From positions 11,939,501 through 12,003,500 of the forward strand of contig JAVTVX010000012.1 of the NCBI GenBank assembly GCA_033439265.1: a stretch of 64,000 nucleotides of DNA, written 5' to 3'. Within the stretch, counting starts at the first letter, position 1; each line of letters opens with the position of its first letter. This document shows, one piece after another, positions 34,172 through 46,377 of this stretch. The notes under the pieces were generated by a model. The model ran no database searches and was not told the DNA's origin. It saw nothing but the letters and a program-made list of their open reading frames with translations. This stretch comes from Dillenia suffruticosa (Eukaryota; Streptophyta; Magnoliopsida; Dilleniales; Dilleniaceae). The translations under genes and the position numbers were made by a program.

Positions 34172-37021
34172 TGTAACACTGATTTTCGGTGACTATGTAT
34201 CATATACCACTCCTTATAATTATATATATATAAACATCCTTTTGAGACATATAAAATGAAAATTTATTTATTTATTTATTTATTTTGAGGTTTCGCTTCA
34301 AAATCACAAAAAACCAAAAATTTTATCAGTAAGTCGAAAACCTTCTCGGCAAGTGCCTACAAGGCCTAAAGAAGTAAAAAATAGTTAAGAGAAGGCCTAC
34401 ACACAAAAATAGAGATATTTAAATGAAATTGGACTAAATTACAAACCACTCAAGGATGGACAATTGGAGCCAAATGATTGGTCAAGAGGGAAGCAAAGTT
34501 GGTTAGTGGCCACATAAGATTTTTTCACATTCAAAAAAGTTTATTGGATAGAAATTTATGCATAAAAGTTTATTGAATAGAAATTTTTGCCTGAAACCTA
34601 ACTAGAATAGCTTGTTCTAGTTTGTGACACATCTTCCCTTGACAAGGACATCTACAAGACACCTAATGAAGTGCATAGAGGTTGCTTGAATCAACGATTG
34701 CATGGTTTAAGTGTTAGGATAAGTGGAAGGTTGAGATGATGAATGAAATGATCTAATGGTCAAAGATATTTGGCTAGGTTTATAAAAGAACTTGTTTAAG
34801 AAGAGTTTGGCTCATTTCCTTCATTCAAACCACCCCTTGCACGAAATATGTAGAGTCCATTTCCATTTTTAAGTTTAACTATGGAGCCAAAGAGGTAAGA
34901 ATAATTTTTAAAAATTCTTAAATTTCAATTGGAAGTATAAAAGTATTGTGTAGAAATTTATGTTCATTGTGATTTGATTTTACTAAGGTGAAAAAAAATT
35001 ATCAAGGATTCAAAGGAAGTGCTGTACTTATTGATAAAGAGATCTTATAAAGAAGGTAACATATCCTAACTTATGCTAAGATTAAATTATTTGATGAATA
35101 GTTACTTTGGTATCCATACTAGCATACTAGATAGTGATTTCTAAGTTGAGTCTTATGTAATCTTGCTATGATATCTCATTCTGCAAAAATAAAAAATCTA
35201 AGATATTTATTTTTCTATAAACTAGACTTCCTAAGCTTTAAAATGACATATAATGTGAGGCATTTCATGAAGGAATCGATTTTTGGTGATTTTTGGAAAA
35301 TTAGCATGTTTCACCTATTTTGTTTCATGTCCTGTGTATGACCAGCTACTTGTGTAAATTTTTTAGGTATCTTCTGTATGGAATGTAGAGAAATGTTAAG
35401 CATAAAAGTTTTAGATCTCTCTCTTATCTTTAATTGAGATAAAAATCACTTAAATCGGAGTTGTAGGCAGAAAGTTATAGTGTTTTTACTAAAACTGTGC
35501 GAAAATAGTTTTAAAATCGAAACTGAGATGAAAATGGAATTTTATAAAATTTTATGTTTAAAATTTGAGAATGGTCTAAACTAGAAAGTTTTAGATCTAT
35601 ATTTTATCTTCAATCTGAGATAAGAATCACTTAAATTGGAGAAATATATAGGGAGATATGGAAATTCTCCCAAACATATTTAGAATTGGTTTTAGGAACT
35701 TAGACCGAAAAAGTGATAAATTTTTCTAAATTTGTGTGTTTAAAATTTGAGGTTGGTCTAAACATAAAGGTTGGAGATATATTTCTTAGCTTTAAGAGAA
35801 AATTGAAATTATTTGAATCCAATCAAGATTTTAGAAGATATCGGGATTTTACTAAACCTGCGCGTGATAGGTTTTGTAGAAACTTTTCTCTAAATATGAA
35901 ATTTGAGATTTAATCATATGAAAGAGAATATTTTTGTATGCATCTTGTAATCCGACGACATAACATTGAATTGATACAAGGACAGTTAAGGGAGTGCGTA
36001 CCCTCCCCAATCGAGGTGAGTGAGACGAACTATTTTGACTTTAAATGAGAAATAGTTTTGATCATGATTTTATAAATGAATTTTGAAATATGATTTAGAA
36101 ATGTTTTCGTATTTGTGGCATGTCTTGAAATGTTGTTCGGTAAAAATTTGTATCCTGATATTATAGTTACTTGATAGTGTTTTGTTTTTACGAGTAAAGA
36201 TTTATGAATGATGACATATGCCACATGTGTATGATTATGGGATGCGGTATAGTGGCTATAGCGCACTCCTTACCATGGTATTGAGCATTTACCTGACGGG
36301 GTAATGTGGTGAGGTAACACAGGAGCAGGGGTTTGAGTCCCCTGTTTCTGTCCAATGGATCCAATAAATGAGCACCATGTGAGGACCATCTCAACATCAA
36401 GGGAATGGGGGAAAATATGTGTTTTATTCTTATGATATTTTAGTGACCTCTTGGTGGATTTTATCCTAATAGGCCAAATTATGGGTAGAATACATTTTTG
36501 ACTCCCCATTGATGCATGATTGATGATAAGAATGCCTATTATCTAAATTACATGATATATTTGCAAATGAATGAAATATAAATTTGAAAATGATATTTTG
36601 ACTTATCACTCTCGCAAATTCATTTATTATCATTATATAGTCATTGCATCTCACTCACTGAGTATGTGGATTATACTCACCCCTCATAATTACATTTTCA
36701 GCTTGTACTGTGTTGACTTACGTTGAGATATTGTACCACGACCTTTACCAAGAGTCATTATCAGGTATATGTTCATACATACCCTTGTTTACCATTGGAC
36801 CATGCAAATAAATATTATATGTAAATTGGAAGCAAATGTTTTAAAAAAATTTTCGAAAGATTTTCTTCTTCTTTCACTGTATGATTTGACTTAGGATATT
36901 GAATAGGGTTGTAATATTAGACATAATATTGGCCTTGCATCACCTCGATGTGCGAATAGGGCATACCTGTGCTCCGAAGAGTCGTGGCGGTCTGTTCGCG
37001 TGCTTGACCTGGAGCGTGACA
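34172..37021 (+). mobile_element. Solo LTR (2.85 kb) of the element 2 family, nested in element 3 gag
   Basis: Starts TGTAACACTGATTTTCGGTG and ends GGAGCGTGACA. It is homologous over its length to the inverted LTRs of element 2. The flanking pentamers AAATC (34167-34171) and AAAAC (37022-37026) match at 4 of 5, and gag coding resumes beyond it. It has no internal element region. It carries the TATA-like run (34221-34233) and candidate intron 36016-36701. Confidence 0.9.
36016..36701 (+). other. Candidate LTR intron (solo LTR 34172-37021)
   Basis: Donor TCGAG|GTGAGTGAGACG starts at 36016, just after GTGCGTACCCTCCCC. A TGAGTAT-GTGGATT-ATACTCA hairpin and the acceptor AATTACATTTTCAG end at 36701. 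This is the cleanest of the seven examples; length 686 bp. Confidence 0.52.
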
Positions 37022-37674
37022 AAAACTGGGAGAAATCACCCCAGCAAACACACTAAAGGTCATTGCCATATCGGAGTCTCAACTCTGAACTCCACTAGTC
37101 ATATGCAGCTTCCTTCATATAATGGATGACTAGTCTGATCTTATATTCCTTCACAAACATAAACTTAGAAAATAGTCTCTGCATCTCTACAATCCAAGTC
37201 TCTACAACCTGAGGATCATCACTCCCTAAAAGTATCATTGGCTCTATCTTTTTAAACTCAATTATCAATTTCTGGAGTCAACGACCCTCTGGTGCCATGC
37301 ATAAGTTCCCTCTATCTTCATGTCCCTCTCGACATTTGGTGACTCTCTGATCTCTACATGATCTAACCCGATCTGACTCAGAACCAACGGATTCACTGGA
37401 GTTGCTGAAACTGACATAACTAAAGAGGTAGGCGTGGTATGAATAGTTGGAGAGATATCTGTAGTCTCACTCCCTATCAGTAGTTATGACAATCTCTTGG
37501 TTAGTTTGCGAATGTCCCCTGACATAGTGCCTACCAAAGCCATCAGGGTGGCTAAAGCCTATAGCCCCTTCTGGACTCTGATTGCTAGCACATGAAATTG
37601 AGGCTCCTGCCTCTGCTCATTATTCCTATGCTCTCCTTCAGGAAATACTTCATTCAGTCTTTTGGTCCTAACCA
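37022..37674 (-). pseudogene. gag N-terminal half (element 3)
   Basis: From an ATG at about 37674 the minus strand encodes M-V-R-T-K-R-L-N-E-V-F-P, a polar N-terminal part, then core fragments (E-I-R-E-S-P-N-V-E-R, A-W-H-Q-R, G-D-F-S-Q). The frame is cut by the solo LTR at 37022 and resumes at 34171. Several stops are present. Confidence 0.7.
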
Positions 37675-37799
37675 TTTGTATCCTAGAGACCTAATGCATA
37701 TAAATGACAAACAATGCCACTCTTGATATAAACCACTCTTTATCTAGTAACCTACACATATAGTCATAGATCTTAAGTGTAGATTACCCAAAATTTCAA

Positions 37800-37813
37800 A
37801 CCCTGATACCAAC
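37800..37813 (-). promoter_or_regulatory. Primer binding site, initiator Met-tRNA type (element 3)
   Basis: Minus-strand GTTGGTATCAGGGT abuts the 5' LTR and matches the first 9 bases of the TGGTATCAGAGC site. Confidence 0.8.
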
Positions 37814-40586
37814 TGTGATGACCCGTTTCCAAACGTCGCACCCCCTAATTAAAGGGAACATGCATACAAATGCGAAAGCAACTAACATGATTAAAATACG
37901 ATGTCTGGACTTACGACAGTCGTACTTCTCGGGTGTAATAACACAGAATGAGATTTATATTAAAAAAAATTAAATTTTTTGTTATTTTGAATTAAAATAA
38001 TAGCAAAATCTCCCCTATTAAGACTCTCCTCGCTATCTGATAAAATCTATTAAAACACACATATCACCTATAATATCAAACAAACAGATATTAAGGCTCT
38101 CCTCACCATCTGATAACACACTATAGAATATAATCTCAACATAGACAAAACTATACATATAAGGCTCTCATTGGCCTTCAACTATCCATTTACATATAAT
38201 AGGTACTCGTACAAATCTAAAAGAAATACAAGAACAACATGTCTTAATCATACAAGTAGGTCAGAAAAGAGTATGAAATGAAATCCCTTGGCTCAAGGTT
38301 TCTACCCAACGATTCCCTCTCGTTTCCCTGATCACCTGAAAATAAGAATATCGGAGTTAGTATAAACTAAGCAAATACACGGGAGATCAATAGCATGCAT
38401 AACAAGTAATCAAACATAGAAATATCAATATCAACAAGCAAATATCATGACTTCAAATAGTACACAAGAGATATACATTATCTTAAACAATCCCAAAGAA
38501 ATAAGTACAAGTACCACTCTAGATTCATTACCTTTCTCTATCTTTATGGTTCTAATATGAAATTGATATTTAAAGAAAGGAATAGAATGTCAAATCAAGC
38601 TAGTGTGTGAGAGTCTGGAATAGCAAACCAAATTTTGATATTTCTAAATGAAATCTAGGTCTTTTACGTTAGACACATCAAACATTTTACCGACTTCTAA
38701 TTCCACCCTCGTAAAGAGAAGAGATACATCCATAGTTTTTCAAAATTTGCCCGCAGGCTTCGTAAAGCATTTAGAACAACATATACCAACTATACTCATT
38801 ACGCTTCACCCGCAAGCTTCACAAAGCTTTCGGAGAAATCATGTAGTATCACTTTCTCTCATATTACTTCATGTTTACATGAGTAATGATCACAAAGATC
38901 TCAATTTATCACAAGAATTACATAAGATTCATAACCAAACATCATAAATATGGAATCCCTATATTCAATCAACTCATAGCACTTCAATGAACAATTTCAG
39001 TACAAACAAGTTTTGATCAAACTGTCATATCTTGCACTACAATGTTTGGATCGAGATGAATCCATTTGTCATACAAAATTAAGACTTAGGACTACAGCTT
39101 GTATATTCATAACAAGTTTTAGTTCCAATTTCACATAAAAAACCACATCAAACAATGTTACAACCCAAAATTCACTAGATAACTTGCGTAGTCATAAAAA
39201 ATTCAACATAACGTTTTCTACACATATCGGATTGAGCTGATTCTAGTGGCCATTTCAAGATAAGACATAGAACTACAATATTTATGTTCAGAGGTTAGCC
39301 TAATTCAATATAGAAGGGAGCTAAAAATTGAGGAAACATTTAGCACAAAATAGGTAGAAATACAGTTTTCTTACAAAAAATGTGACACTTTGAAAATTCA
39401 CCAAAAATTTATTTCTCAATGAAACTCTTTGAATTTTAATTTTAAAGCTATTGAAATCTTGGTTTTTTTTTAAAATAAAAAACCTTAGTTGATTTTTAGT
39501 TGTACAAAGAAAGATATTTAATAAAGAATAGAGCATGATTATGCTATAAACAGAGCAATTTTTCTACAGAGATCATGTTATTTCAAAATTTTACCAAAAA
39601 TTCAATTCTCTATGAAATTATTTGAATCATATGTCATTTTAAATTTAAGGAAGTCTAGTTTCTTTAGAAGAAACCCTACTCAATTTGCAATTGTGCAGAG
39701 AAAGATATTGAATAAAAAATAGAGCATGGTCATGCTGTCCAAAATTTTAAATCTAGGTTTTCTTTCATCTTTTGATGTTCTAAAGTAAGATTTTCCTTTC
39801 CTTTTTCAATCCATCCTTATTTAAATATTACAAACAATCTGAAAACATTTTAAACATGGCTATTAGGTATCAAAGAAACAATACAAGCATGTTACTTGCC
39901 TCAAACTTGTAATTTTTTTTCCTTTGAGTTTCCTTCCTTTCCTCTATAAACTTTCTTTGGATTTCTAGCTCGTTCTTTGTGTTTCCTATAGTCCTTTTTG
40001 CTTCCCAAAGACTAGGGTTAATATATATATGGATGGAGGTCATTTATTTCAAGCTTAAAGAGTGATTTTCATGGAGGTTTGGGTAAGTTTTTGGAGGAAG
40101 ATGATAGAATCCGAAAATGAACTTTCAGGAAGATGAATGTTATGTTTTGAATTCTTTCTCTATCTCTATCTCTCTATCTAAGTGGAATGTGGGGTCCAAG
40201 TATGGTGAGGTATCAAAGGTAAGGGTACCATGTGGTGGGTGATGATATGCCATAGTATTAAATTATTTTGATTTTATTTTATTTTTATTTTTCTTTTCCT
40301 TTTTCTTTTTCTTTTTCTTTTGTGGGTCCCAGACCAAACCATAATTCGATTCTCTTATTGCATTATTCTGATCATTTCCATAACCCAATATGTTCTATAA
40401 TCTTGCTAATTTTAATGTGCTCGACCCTACTTAAAACCATAAATATCAAAATCGAAACATGCATCACAAATAAAAAAAAACAAATCAAGGAACTTTGTCG
40501 TAGTGTGATGCAAAAAATTTAAGTGTATTCAATAAAATACAAATGTAAGTGCATGCTTTAATATTTTCTCGAAATGGGACCTTGCA
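37814..40586 (-). repeat. 5' LTR of element 3
   Basis: 2,773 bp, TGTGATGACCCG ... GACCTTGCA, paired with 27246-30032. A TATA-like run is at 40020-40030. No coding region was seen. Confidence 0.9.
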
Positions 40587-41008
40587 CCTATCTTGCCAAT
40601 TAGTTCAAAAAAATGTTACAAGTTGCTAACCAACCTTTTTGGAAAGGTTGCCAAAATCATAATATGATCAATGATGGAGCAATTGTTAAACATCAAAATA
40701 GAGCACAACTACACAAAGGCTGGTTTCAATGCAATGACGAAACTCATGGGTGAGGTGTTGCCCCCAGCCATTAGTTGCCAACAAATTATAATAGTATCAT
40801 GAAATTAGTTTGAGAGTTAGGTTTCCTATTCAACAGATGCATGTTTGTAGTGAAGGTTGTATTCTATTTTCGAAGAATGATGAAGAGTTATGAAGCTGTA
40901 AGTTCTCTAGCATGCCCAAGCAAGGCATGAAAGAAGTAGTTAACGCCATTCAAGGGGATGTTTTATCGCCTATTGATGCCAAGATTGCAAAGGCTTTATT
41001 AATTAAAG
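40587..41008 (+). pseudogene. CACTA TNP2-type transposase relic, part 2
   Basis: Continues part 1 after element 3. Shifted frames give I-K-T/I-E-H-N-Y-T-K-A-G-F-N-A, L-M-G-E-V-L-P-P-A and C-I-L-F-S-K-N-D-E-E followed by C-K-F. This is the order of the plant TNP2 region ahead of the Transposase_21 core, where a Cys-rich motif precedes the catalytic part. It is cut at 41008 by element 5 and resumes at 54837. Confidence 0.78.
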
Positions 41009-41779
41009 TGATGTGAACCCGTTGGGTATAAAAACCCTAAAACACACGAACAAGTTAATTTAGCCCAAAAATCGTCCCAACAAATTATTTGAACCGGTGG
41101 AATTAAAGATCTCAACCCTTGCCCTAAAGGAGGAAGAACCTAAGGTATATGACCTTAGACTCGTTTCTCACTAGATCAAGAACCTTGGTATAAAGATGGA
41201 ATGAATGACGCCACAATCTAGATGGTTCGAAACATAGATTGATAAGTCAAAGAACTAAACAAGACTCCTATCTTGAATAAGTTCAAAGTTCTCAAAAGAA
41301 CAAGATCTATGTGAAGAATCCTCACAATTTTATTAATTCTCTCCAAAGTATTATTTTACACAACGTATAATGGCCTATTTATAGCCTAAAGATAAAAACA
41401 TAATTGGCAACTAAAAATTTAGAAACTCTCTAAACAATAAAGAATTAGGAAACTAAACATAAGTTACAAAAAAATAAAAATTAGGAAACTAAATAAATCA
41501 AACTACTTTGACCAAGTCTTGCTGCTATTTTTCTTCATTTTCATCCTCCATTGGTTTTGGATAGTTTTGGGCTTTTTATTCTTCCTACTGGGCTGTATAA
41601 GCATAATTAAGGCCCCTTGTGGTTCTATATTTATTTGGCCTCCAATTTCTTGTTGTAAAGCTCCTTGAATTAAGTTATTCAGTGCTTTTTTGAATCTTTT
41701 AGTTCGGGCCTTTGTCACCGGCCCAACTGGGACTTGAGTTGGGTCTCGTGAATTCCTTGCAATCTTGATGATCTCATCA
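41009..41779 (-). repeat. 3' LTR of element 5
   Basis: 771 bp. On the minus strand it starts TGATGAGATCATCAAG and contains a TATA box CTATAAATAG (41375-41384). The polypurine tract AAGAGGAGGGGAA lies directly upstream (41780-41792). Its first 277 nt encode the C-terminus of the polyprotein. Confidence 0.92.
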
Positions 41780-42165
41780 TTCCCCTCCTCTTGAGAAGGA
41801 TTTGTCCTCAAATCGTCACCTACATCAAAAGGACTCAAGTCAGTAATATTGAAAGTAGCACTAACATGATACTCACATGGTAAATCAAGTTTGTAAGCAT
41901 TGTCGTTGATCCATTCTAACACTTGAAAAGGACCATCTCCTCGGGGCAACAACTTAGAACGTCTCTGTGCCGGAAATCTTTCCTTCCGCATGTGTAACCA
42001 AACCCAATCACCGGGTTCAAAAATCAACTTGTGACGTCCCTTGTTAGCTTGTTTGATATATTGTTCGGTCCTCCTCTCTATATTGAACCGTACTTTCTCG
42101 TGAAGTTGTTTCACAAATTCTGCTTTTCTTTTACCATCTAAATTTACTTGCTCAGAAATAGGTAA
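41503..42165 (-). pseudogene. Integrase C-terminal domain of element 5, extending into the 3' LTR
   Basis: The frame runs from just after a TGA at about 42166 to a stop at 41503. It holds the GPY/F-like module (G-D-W-V-W-L-H-M-R-K-E-R-F-P, G-P-F-Q-V-L), then S-A-T-F-N-I-T-D-L-S-P-F, an acidic linker, and a basic tail (T-K-A-R-T-K-R-F-K-K-A-L-N) encoded inside the 3' LTR. No classical chromodomain is visible; CRM elements carry a divergent CR motif at this place. The 5' LTR has the same tail (54836-54632) with a different end. Confidence 0.82.
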
Positions 42166-43263
42166 AGGTCAGAAATCCAAAGGAGTTAAAGGATTAAAAC
42201 CATAAACAATTTCAAACGGTGAGAATTTAGTAGTAGAGTGAACAGCACGATTATATGCAAACTCAACATGTGGCAAACATTCTTCCCAAGTTTTAATATT
42301 TTTACCAATGACAGCCCTCAACAAAGTGGATAAAGTTCTGTTGACTACTTCTGTTTGACCATCAGTTTGAGGATGACAAGTTGTTGAAAATAAAAGTTTC
42401 GTTTCTAACTTTCCCCATAATGTCTTCCAAAAATAACTCAGGAACTTAGTATCCCGATCTGAAACGATTGTTCTAGGCATCCCATGTAACCTCACAATTT
42501 TCCTAAAGAATAATTCCGCAATATGAGAAGCATTGTCAGATTTATGACAAGGAATAAAATGAGCCATCTTAGAAAATCGATCTACAACTACAAAGATCGA
42601 ATCTCGTCCATATTTATTCTTAGGTAAAACCAAAACAAAATCTATTGAAATGTCAATCCAAGGTGAACTAGGAATAGGTAGGGGTGTGTAAAGACCATTA
42701 GGTTGAACCTTAGATTTAGCTTGCCTACAGGTAATACATTTACCACAAAATCTCTCAATGTCTCGCTTCATGTGTGGCCAATAAAAGTGCTCTTGTAAAA
42801 TTGCCAAGGTTTTAGCAACTCCAAAATGTCCCATTAACCCTCCGCTATGAGATTCTCGAACTAACAACTCTCTCAATGAACAATTCGGCATGCACAACTT
42901 ATTTTCTCTAAACAAAAAGTTCTCATGCCTATAGAATTTGCCCTCTGCAGACATTTCACATGCACTATAAATTTCTCCAAAATCATGATCATCATGATAA
43001 AGTTCTTTAATATGCTCAAAACCAAGAAATTTAGCATCAAGAGTAGAGATTAAGGCATACTTGCGTAAAAGTGCATCCGCAACTACATTCTCCTTACCTT
43101 GTTTATATCGAATGACATAAGGAAAAGTTTCGATGAATTCCATCCATCGAGCATGTCTCTTATTCAACTTATGTTGACTTTTCAAATGTTTCAAATTCTT
43201 TCGGCCACAAATAGTGTTGCCATGTCTCCAAAGCTCGAACCAAGGCGTACAATTCTTTGTCAT
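42166..43263 (-). pseudogene. RNase H end and integrase of element 5
   Basis: Nearly intact integrase: zinc finger H-S-G-G-L-M-G-H ... C-G-K-C-I-T-C-R-Q, core with D-I-S-I-D-F, S-D-R-D-T-K-F and Q-T-E-V carrying the D,D35E-type residues, then [13 protein letters not shown] followed by TGA. At about 43190-43200 a deletion of around 20 nt has removed the RNase H H-T-D-H segment and shifted the frame. Confidence 0.9.
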
Positions 43264-43537
43264 AGGTAGGATAGTTAAGTGCAGCCCCGCTTAACTTCTC
43301 GCTAAAGTATGCAAGTGGTCTTTCATCCTGCATAAGAATAGCGCCTATACCTACACCAGAAGCATCACATTCAATTTCAAATGTTTTAAAAAAGTTCGGT
43401 AAAACAAGTAAAGGTGCATGAGTAAGCTTATGTTTAATAAGTTGAAACACCTTCTCTTGCTCTTCACTCCATTGAAATGCAATGTTTTTCTTGATGACTT
43501 GTGTAAGCGGTGCAGCGATAGTGCTAAAACCTTTCAC
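43169..43537 (-). pseudogene. RT thumb and RNase H of element 5
   Basis: Encodes [24 protein letters not shown] (first RNase H Asp) and N-Y-P-T-Y-D-K-E-L. It is joined to the upstream RT by a 1 nt deletion at about 43550, where the F-Y-R-R motif becomes F-Y-G-G-S and a stop. The downstream end is lost in the 20 nt deletion. Confidence 0.88.
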
Positions 43538-45036
43538 GAACCTCCGTAAAAACTAGCAAGACCATGAAAACTTCTAACATTACCTATATTGGAGGGGGTT
43601 GGCCATTCTTGGATGGCTTTGATCTTCTCTTCATCTACCTCAATGCCTTTAGCACTCACAACAAAACCCAGAAAAACAAGCTTGTCGGTGCAGAAGGTAC
43701 ACTTTTTGAGGTTAGCATATAAATTTTCTTTTCTAAGTACATCCAAAACCGAATGCAAATGTGAGACATGATCATGCAAACTTTTGCTATCTATCAAAAT
43801 ATCATCAAAATAAACAACAACGAATTTACCAATAAAAGCACACAAAACATGATTCATTAAGCGCATGAATGTACTAGGAGTATTGGTTAATCCAAAGGGC
43901 ATAACTAACCACTCATACAACTCATATTTAGTTTTAAAAGTTGTTTTCCATTCATCTCCTTCTTTCATTCGTATTTGATGATATCCACTCTTAAGATCAA
44001 TTTTAGAAAACACACAAGCACCATGCAACTCATCTAACATGTTATCTAAACGAGGAATAGGGTGTCGATATCTTACCGTTATGTTGTTGATGGCTCGGCA
44101 GTCAACACACGTCCTCCATTTTCCATCTTTCTTAGGTACCAAAATCACCGGAACTGCACATGGACTCATACTTTCTCTCACATGCCCATTTTCCATCAAC
44201 TCTTCAACTTGTCTTTGAAGCTCCTTCGCCTCTTCTGGATTGTTTCTATATGCTGGACGATTTGGAATTGATGCACCGGGTATGAAATCAATTTGATGTT
44301 CAATCCATCGGATAGGTGGCAAACCTTTGGGTAGCTCTTCAGGAAACACATCTTTGAATTCCTGCAAAAGAGAAACAATAACACTCGGCAAAGAAGGGTT
44401 AAGTTGGTCAGTGTTTAAAAGGAATTCCTTGTACATAAGTACAATCAGTGGCCATCTTGAGAGCATCGCTCGCTTAACCTCACTTGTTTTGGCATAGAAA
44501 TTCTTTTGTTTTCTCTCGGATTTTACCTCATCAGCCGAACTTTCCTCTCTTTTCTCTTTCTCATCAAATTTGGCCTTTCTCTCTTCTTTTCTCTCTTTTT
44601 TCTCTTCACTCAACCCATTTTGATATTTTTGTTTCTGTTGCTCACTCAATTTTTGCAACCTCACTCGGTCTTCATAGACTTGCTTTGGTGTCATCCGAAT
44701 TAAAGTAATTTTTCGTTGGTTGAACATGAATGAATATTTATTGGTGAAGCCGTCATGTTGCACATGTCGATCAAATTGGCAAGGCCTTCCTAACAAAATA
44801 TGCCCAGCATGCATTGGCACCACATCACATAACACCTCATCTTCATATTTCCCAATCTGGAATGGTACAACAACTTGTTTTGTAACCCTCACTTCTCCAC
44901 TATCATTCAACCATTGTAGCTTGTATGGTTGAGAATGTTTAGTGGTTGTCAAATTCAGTTTTTCTACTAAAGTCTTACTCGCAATATTAGTAAAACTACC
45001 ACCATCAATGATCAAAATGCATACCTTGTCTTTCAT
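43534..45036 (-). pseudogene. Protease and reverse transcriptase of element 5
   Basis: An open stretch of 500 codons. The protease active site I-I-D-G-G-S is near the start, followed by G-R-P-C-Q-F-D. A long charged spacer rich in Glu and Lys follows (residues about 120-180). Then RT: F-P-E-E-L-P, P-V-I-L-V-P-K-K-D-G-K-W-R, F-S-K-I-D-L-K-S-G-Y-H-Q-I, M-P-F-G-L-T-N and the catalytic Y-F-D-D. All visible RT catalytic residues are present. Inactivation is by the frameshift at its end and by upstream stops in the same frame as gag. Confidence 0.9.
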
Positions 45037-45093
45037 ATGGCAACGAGTGTGAAAGATATTCTCCCGTTGTACTTCTTCTTCATCTCCTTTGGC

Positions 45094-46377
45094 TTATAAG
45101 CTTAAGGCTTGACATGTTACTAGCGTTAACATCTCACCATGTTCAGCCCCATACTCCTTAGCTCCGATGGGGATGTCTTCCAATGGAGGCAAACAATCAA
45201 TGTCACCTTCATCTTTAGACTCGATTGGACCATTTTCCCGAATCACCATAACTCTCTTGTTTGGATATTGGCTAGCTATATGTCCTCTTCCATGGCACTT
45301 GAAGCATTTAATCTTACTAGATCGAGTTAAAGTAGGGGTTGACTTACTTTGAGAAGTCGTGGTGGAGATAACAGGTTTATGTTCAGGCTTAACTCTGGAG
45401 ATGGCTGAATTTTCTTCTTTCTTCGGGTAGCTCATTCTCCAAGATGTTGCATTCAGATTCTGTAGTGTTGGTTTTGGTCATGTGTTACCTCTTTTGAGCT
45501 GCCTTTCAACCTTGATTGCCATATGTACTAAATCCTCCAACTCCACATAATGGTGAAGCTCGATCGTGTTGGCAATATCTCGATTTAAACCATTCAAAAA
45601 TCTAGCCATCGTCGCCTCTCTATCTTCTTCCACATTAGCTCGAATCATAGTCATCTCCATCTCTTTGTAATACTCATCTACACTTCGATTACCTTGGTGG
45701 AGACTCTGTAACTTGAGATATAAATCCCTATAGTAATGACTCGGCACAAATCGTCATCTCATCACCCTCTTCATCTCACCCCAAGTTTCAATAGGTCGAT
45801 CCCCATTCCATCGTCTATTGATGCACATCTGATCCCACCATACAATTGCATAATCAGTAAACTCAATAACAACAAGTTTAACCTTCTTTAATTCAGAATA
45901 GCTGTGACAATCAAAAACTAATTCAATCTTCTTTTCCCACTCAAGATATGCTTCGGGATCACTTTTACCTTAAAACGACAGAATTTTCATCTTGATACTA
46001 CCTAAGTTGTTGTCTACCTGATTATTAACTTCTCTATTTCGATCAAGTCTCCTATGACTACCCACTGATAACCTATCAAACTCCTCTTCTAACCCATCCC
46101 CTTCAAACTCATCCACAACTTCAGTTTCTCTTTGATGAATCCTGTTCCTCCTAGAGGCGGTCGGCACTATTGATGGTTGTCCCCTTTGCGACCCCTCTTC
46201 CAGCTTATCCAACCTTTCATGTATAAGATCTAACTCTCTCTTCATCATCCGTCTCATCTCCCCCATAAATGCTTGTAGTTGTAGATTCGACCCAACTTGT
46301 GGTTGAAGCTCCTCACTTATGTTATCTTTATGATTTTGAGTCATGATTGAAATCTGCAAGACAATGTTAGAATACAA
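45094..46377 (-). pseudogene. gag of element 5
   Basis: One continuous reading frame from about 46377, interrupted by stops near 45968, 45748, 45476 and 45092, the last just before protease in the same frame. So gag and pol formed a single ORF. The gag core between and after the first two stops has A-Y-L-E-W-E-K-K-I, W-W-D-Q and Y-Y-R-D-L-Y-L-K-L-Q. The zinc knuckle is C-F-K-C-H-G-R-G-H-I-A-S-Q-Y, where the last Cys is replaced by Tyr. Few other defects are seen. Confidence 0.87.

Larger units (their letters stand above)
27246..40586 (-). mobile_element. Full-length Tekay-like Ty3/gypsy chromovirus with a solo LTR in its gag (element 3)
   Basis: Minus-strand element, 13.3 kb including the 2.85 kb nested solo LTR. 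LTRs are at 37814-40586 (5') and 27246-30032 (3'), both starting TGTGATGACCCG on the plus strand. A primer binding site (37800-37813), gag, protease, RT, RNase H, integrase, chromodomain and a polypurine tract (30033-30045) follow in order. It interrupts the TNP2 transposase. The flanking pentamers CACAT (27241-27245) and CCTAT (40587-40591) match at only 3 of 5 positions, so the target duplication has decayed or is unproven. The pol is more damaged than in element 2. Confidence 0.9.

Noticed and set aside
43589-45352. Plus-strand frames opposite gag-pol of element 5
   Set aside because: Shadows of the minus-strand polyprotein.
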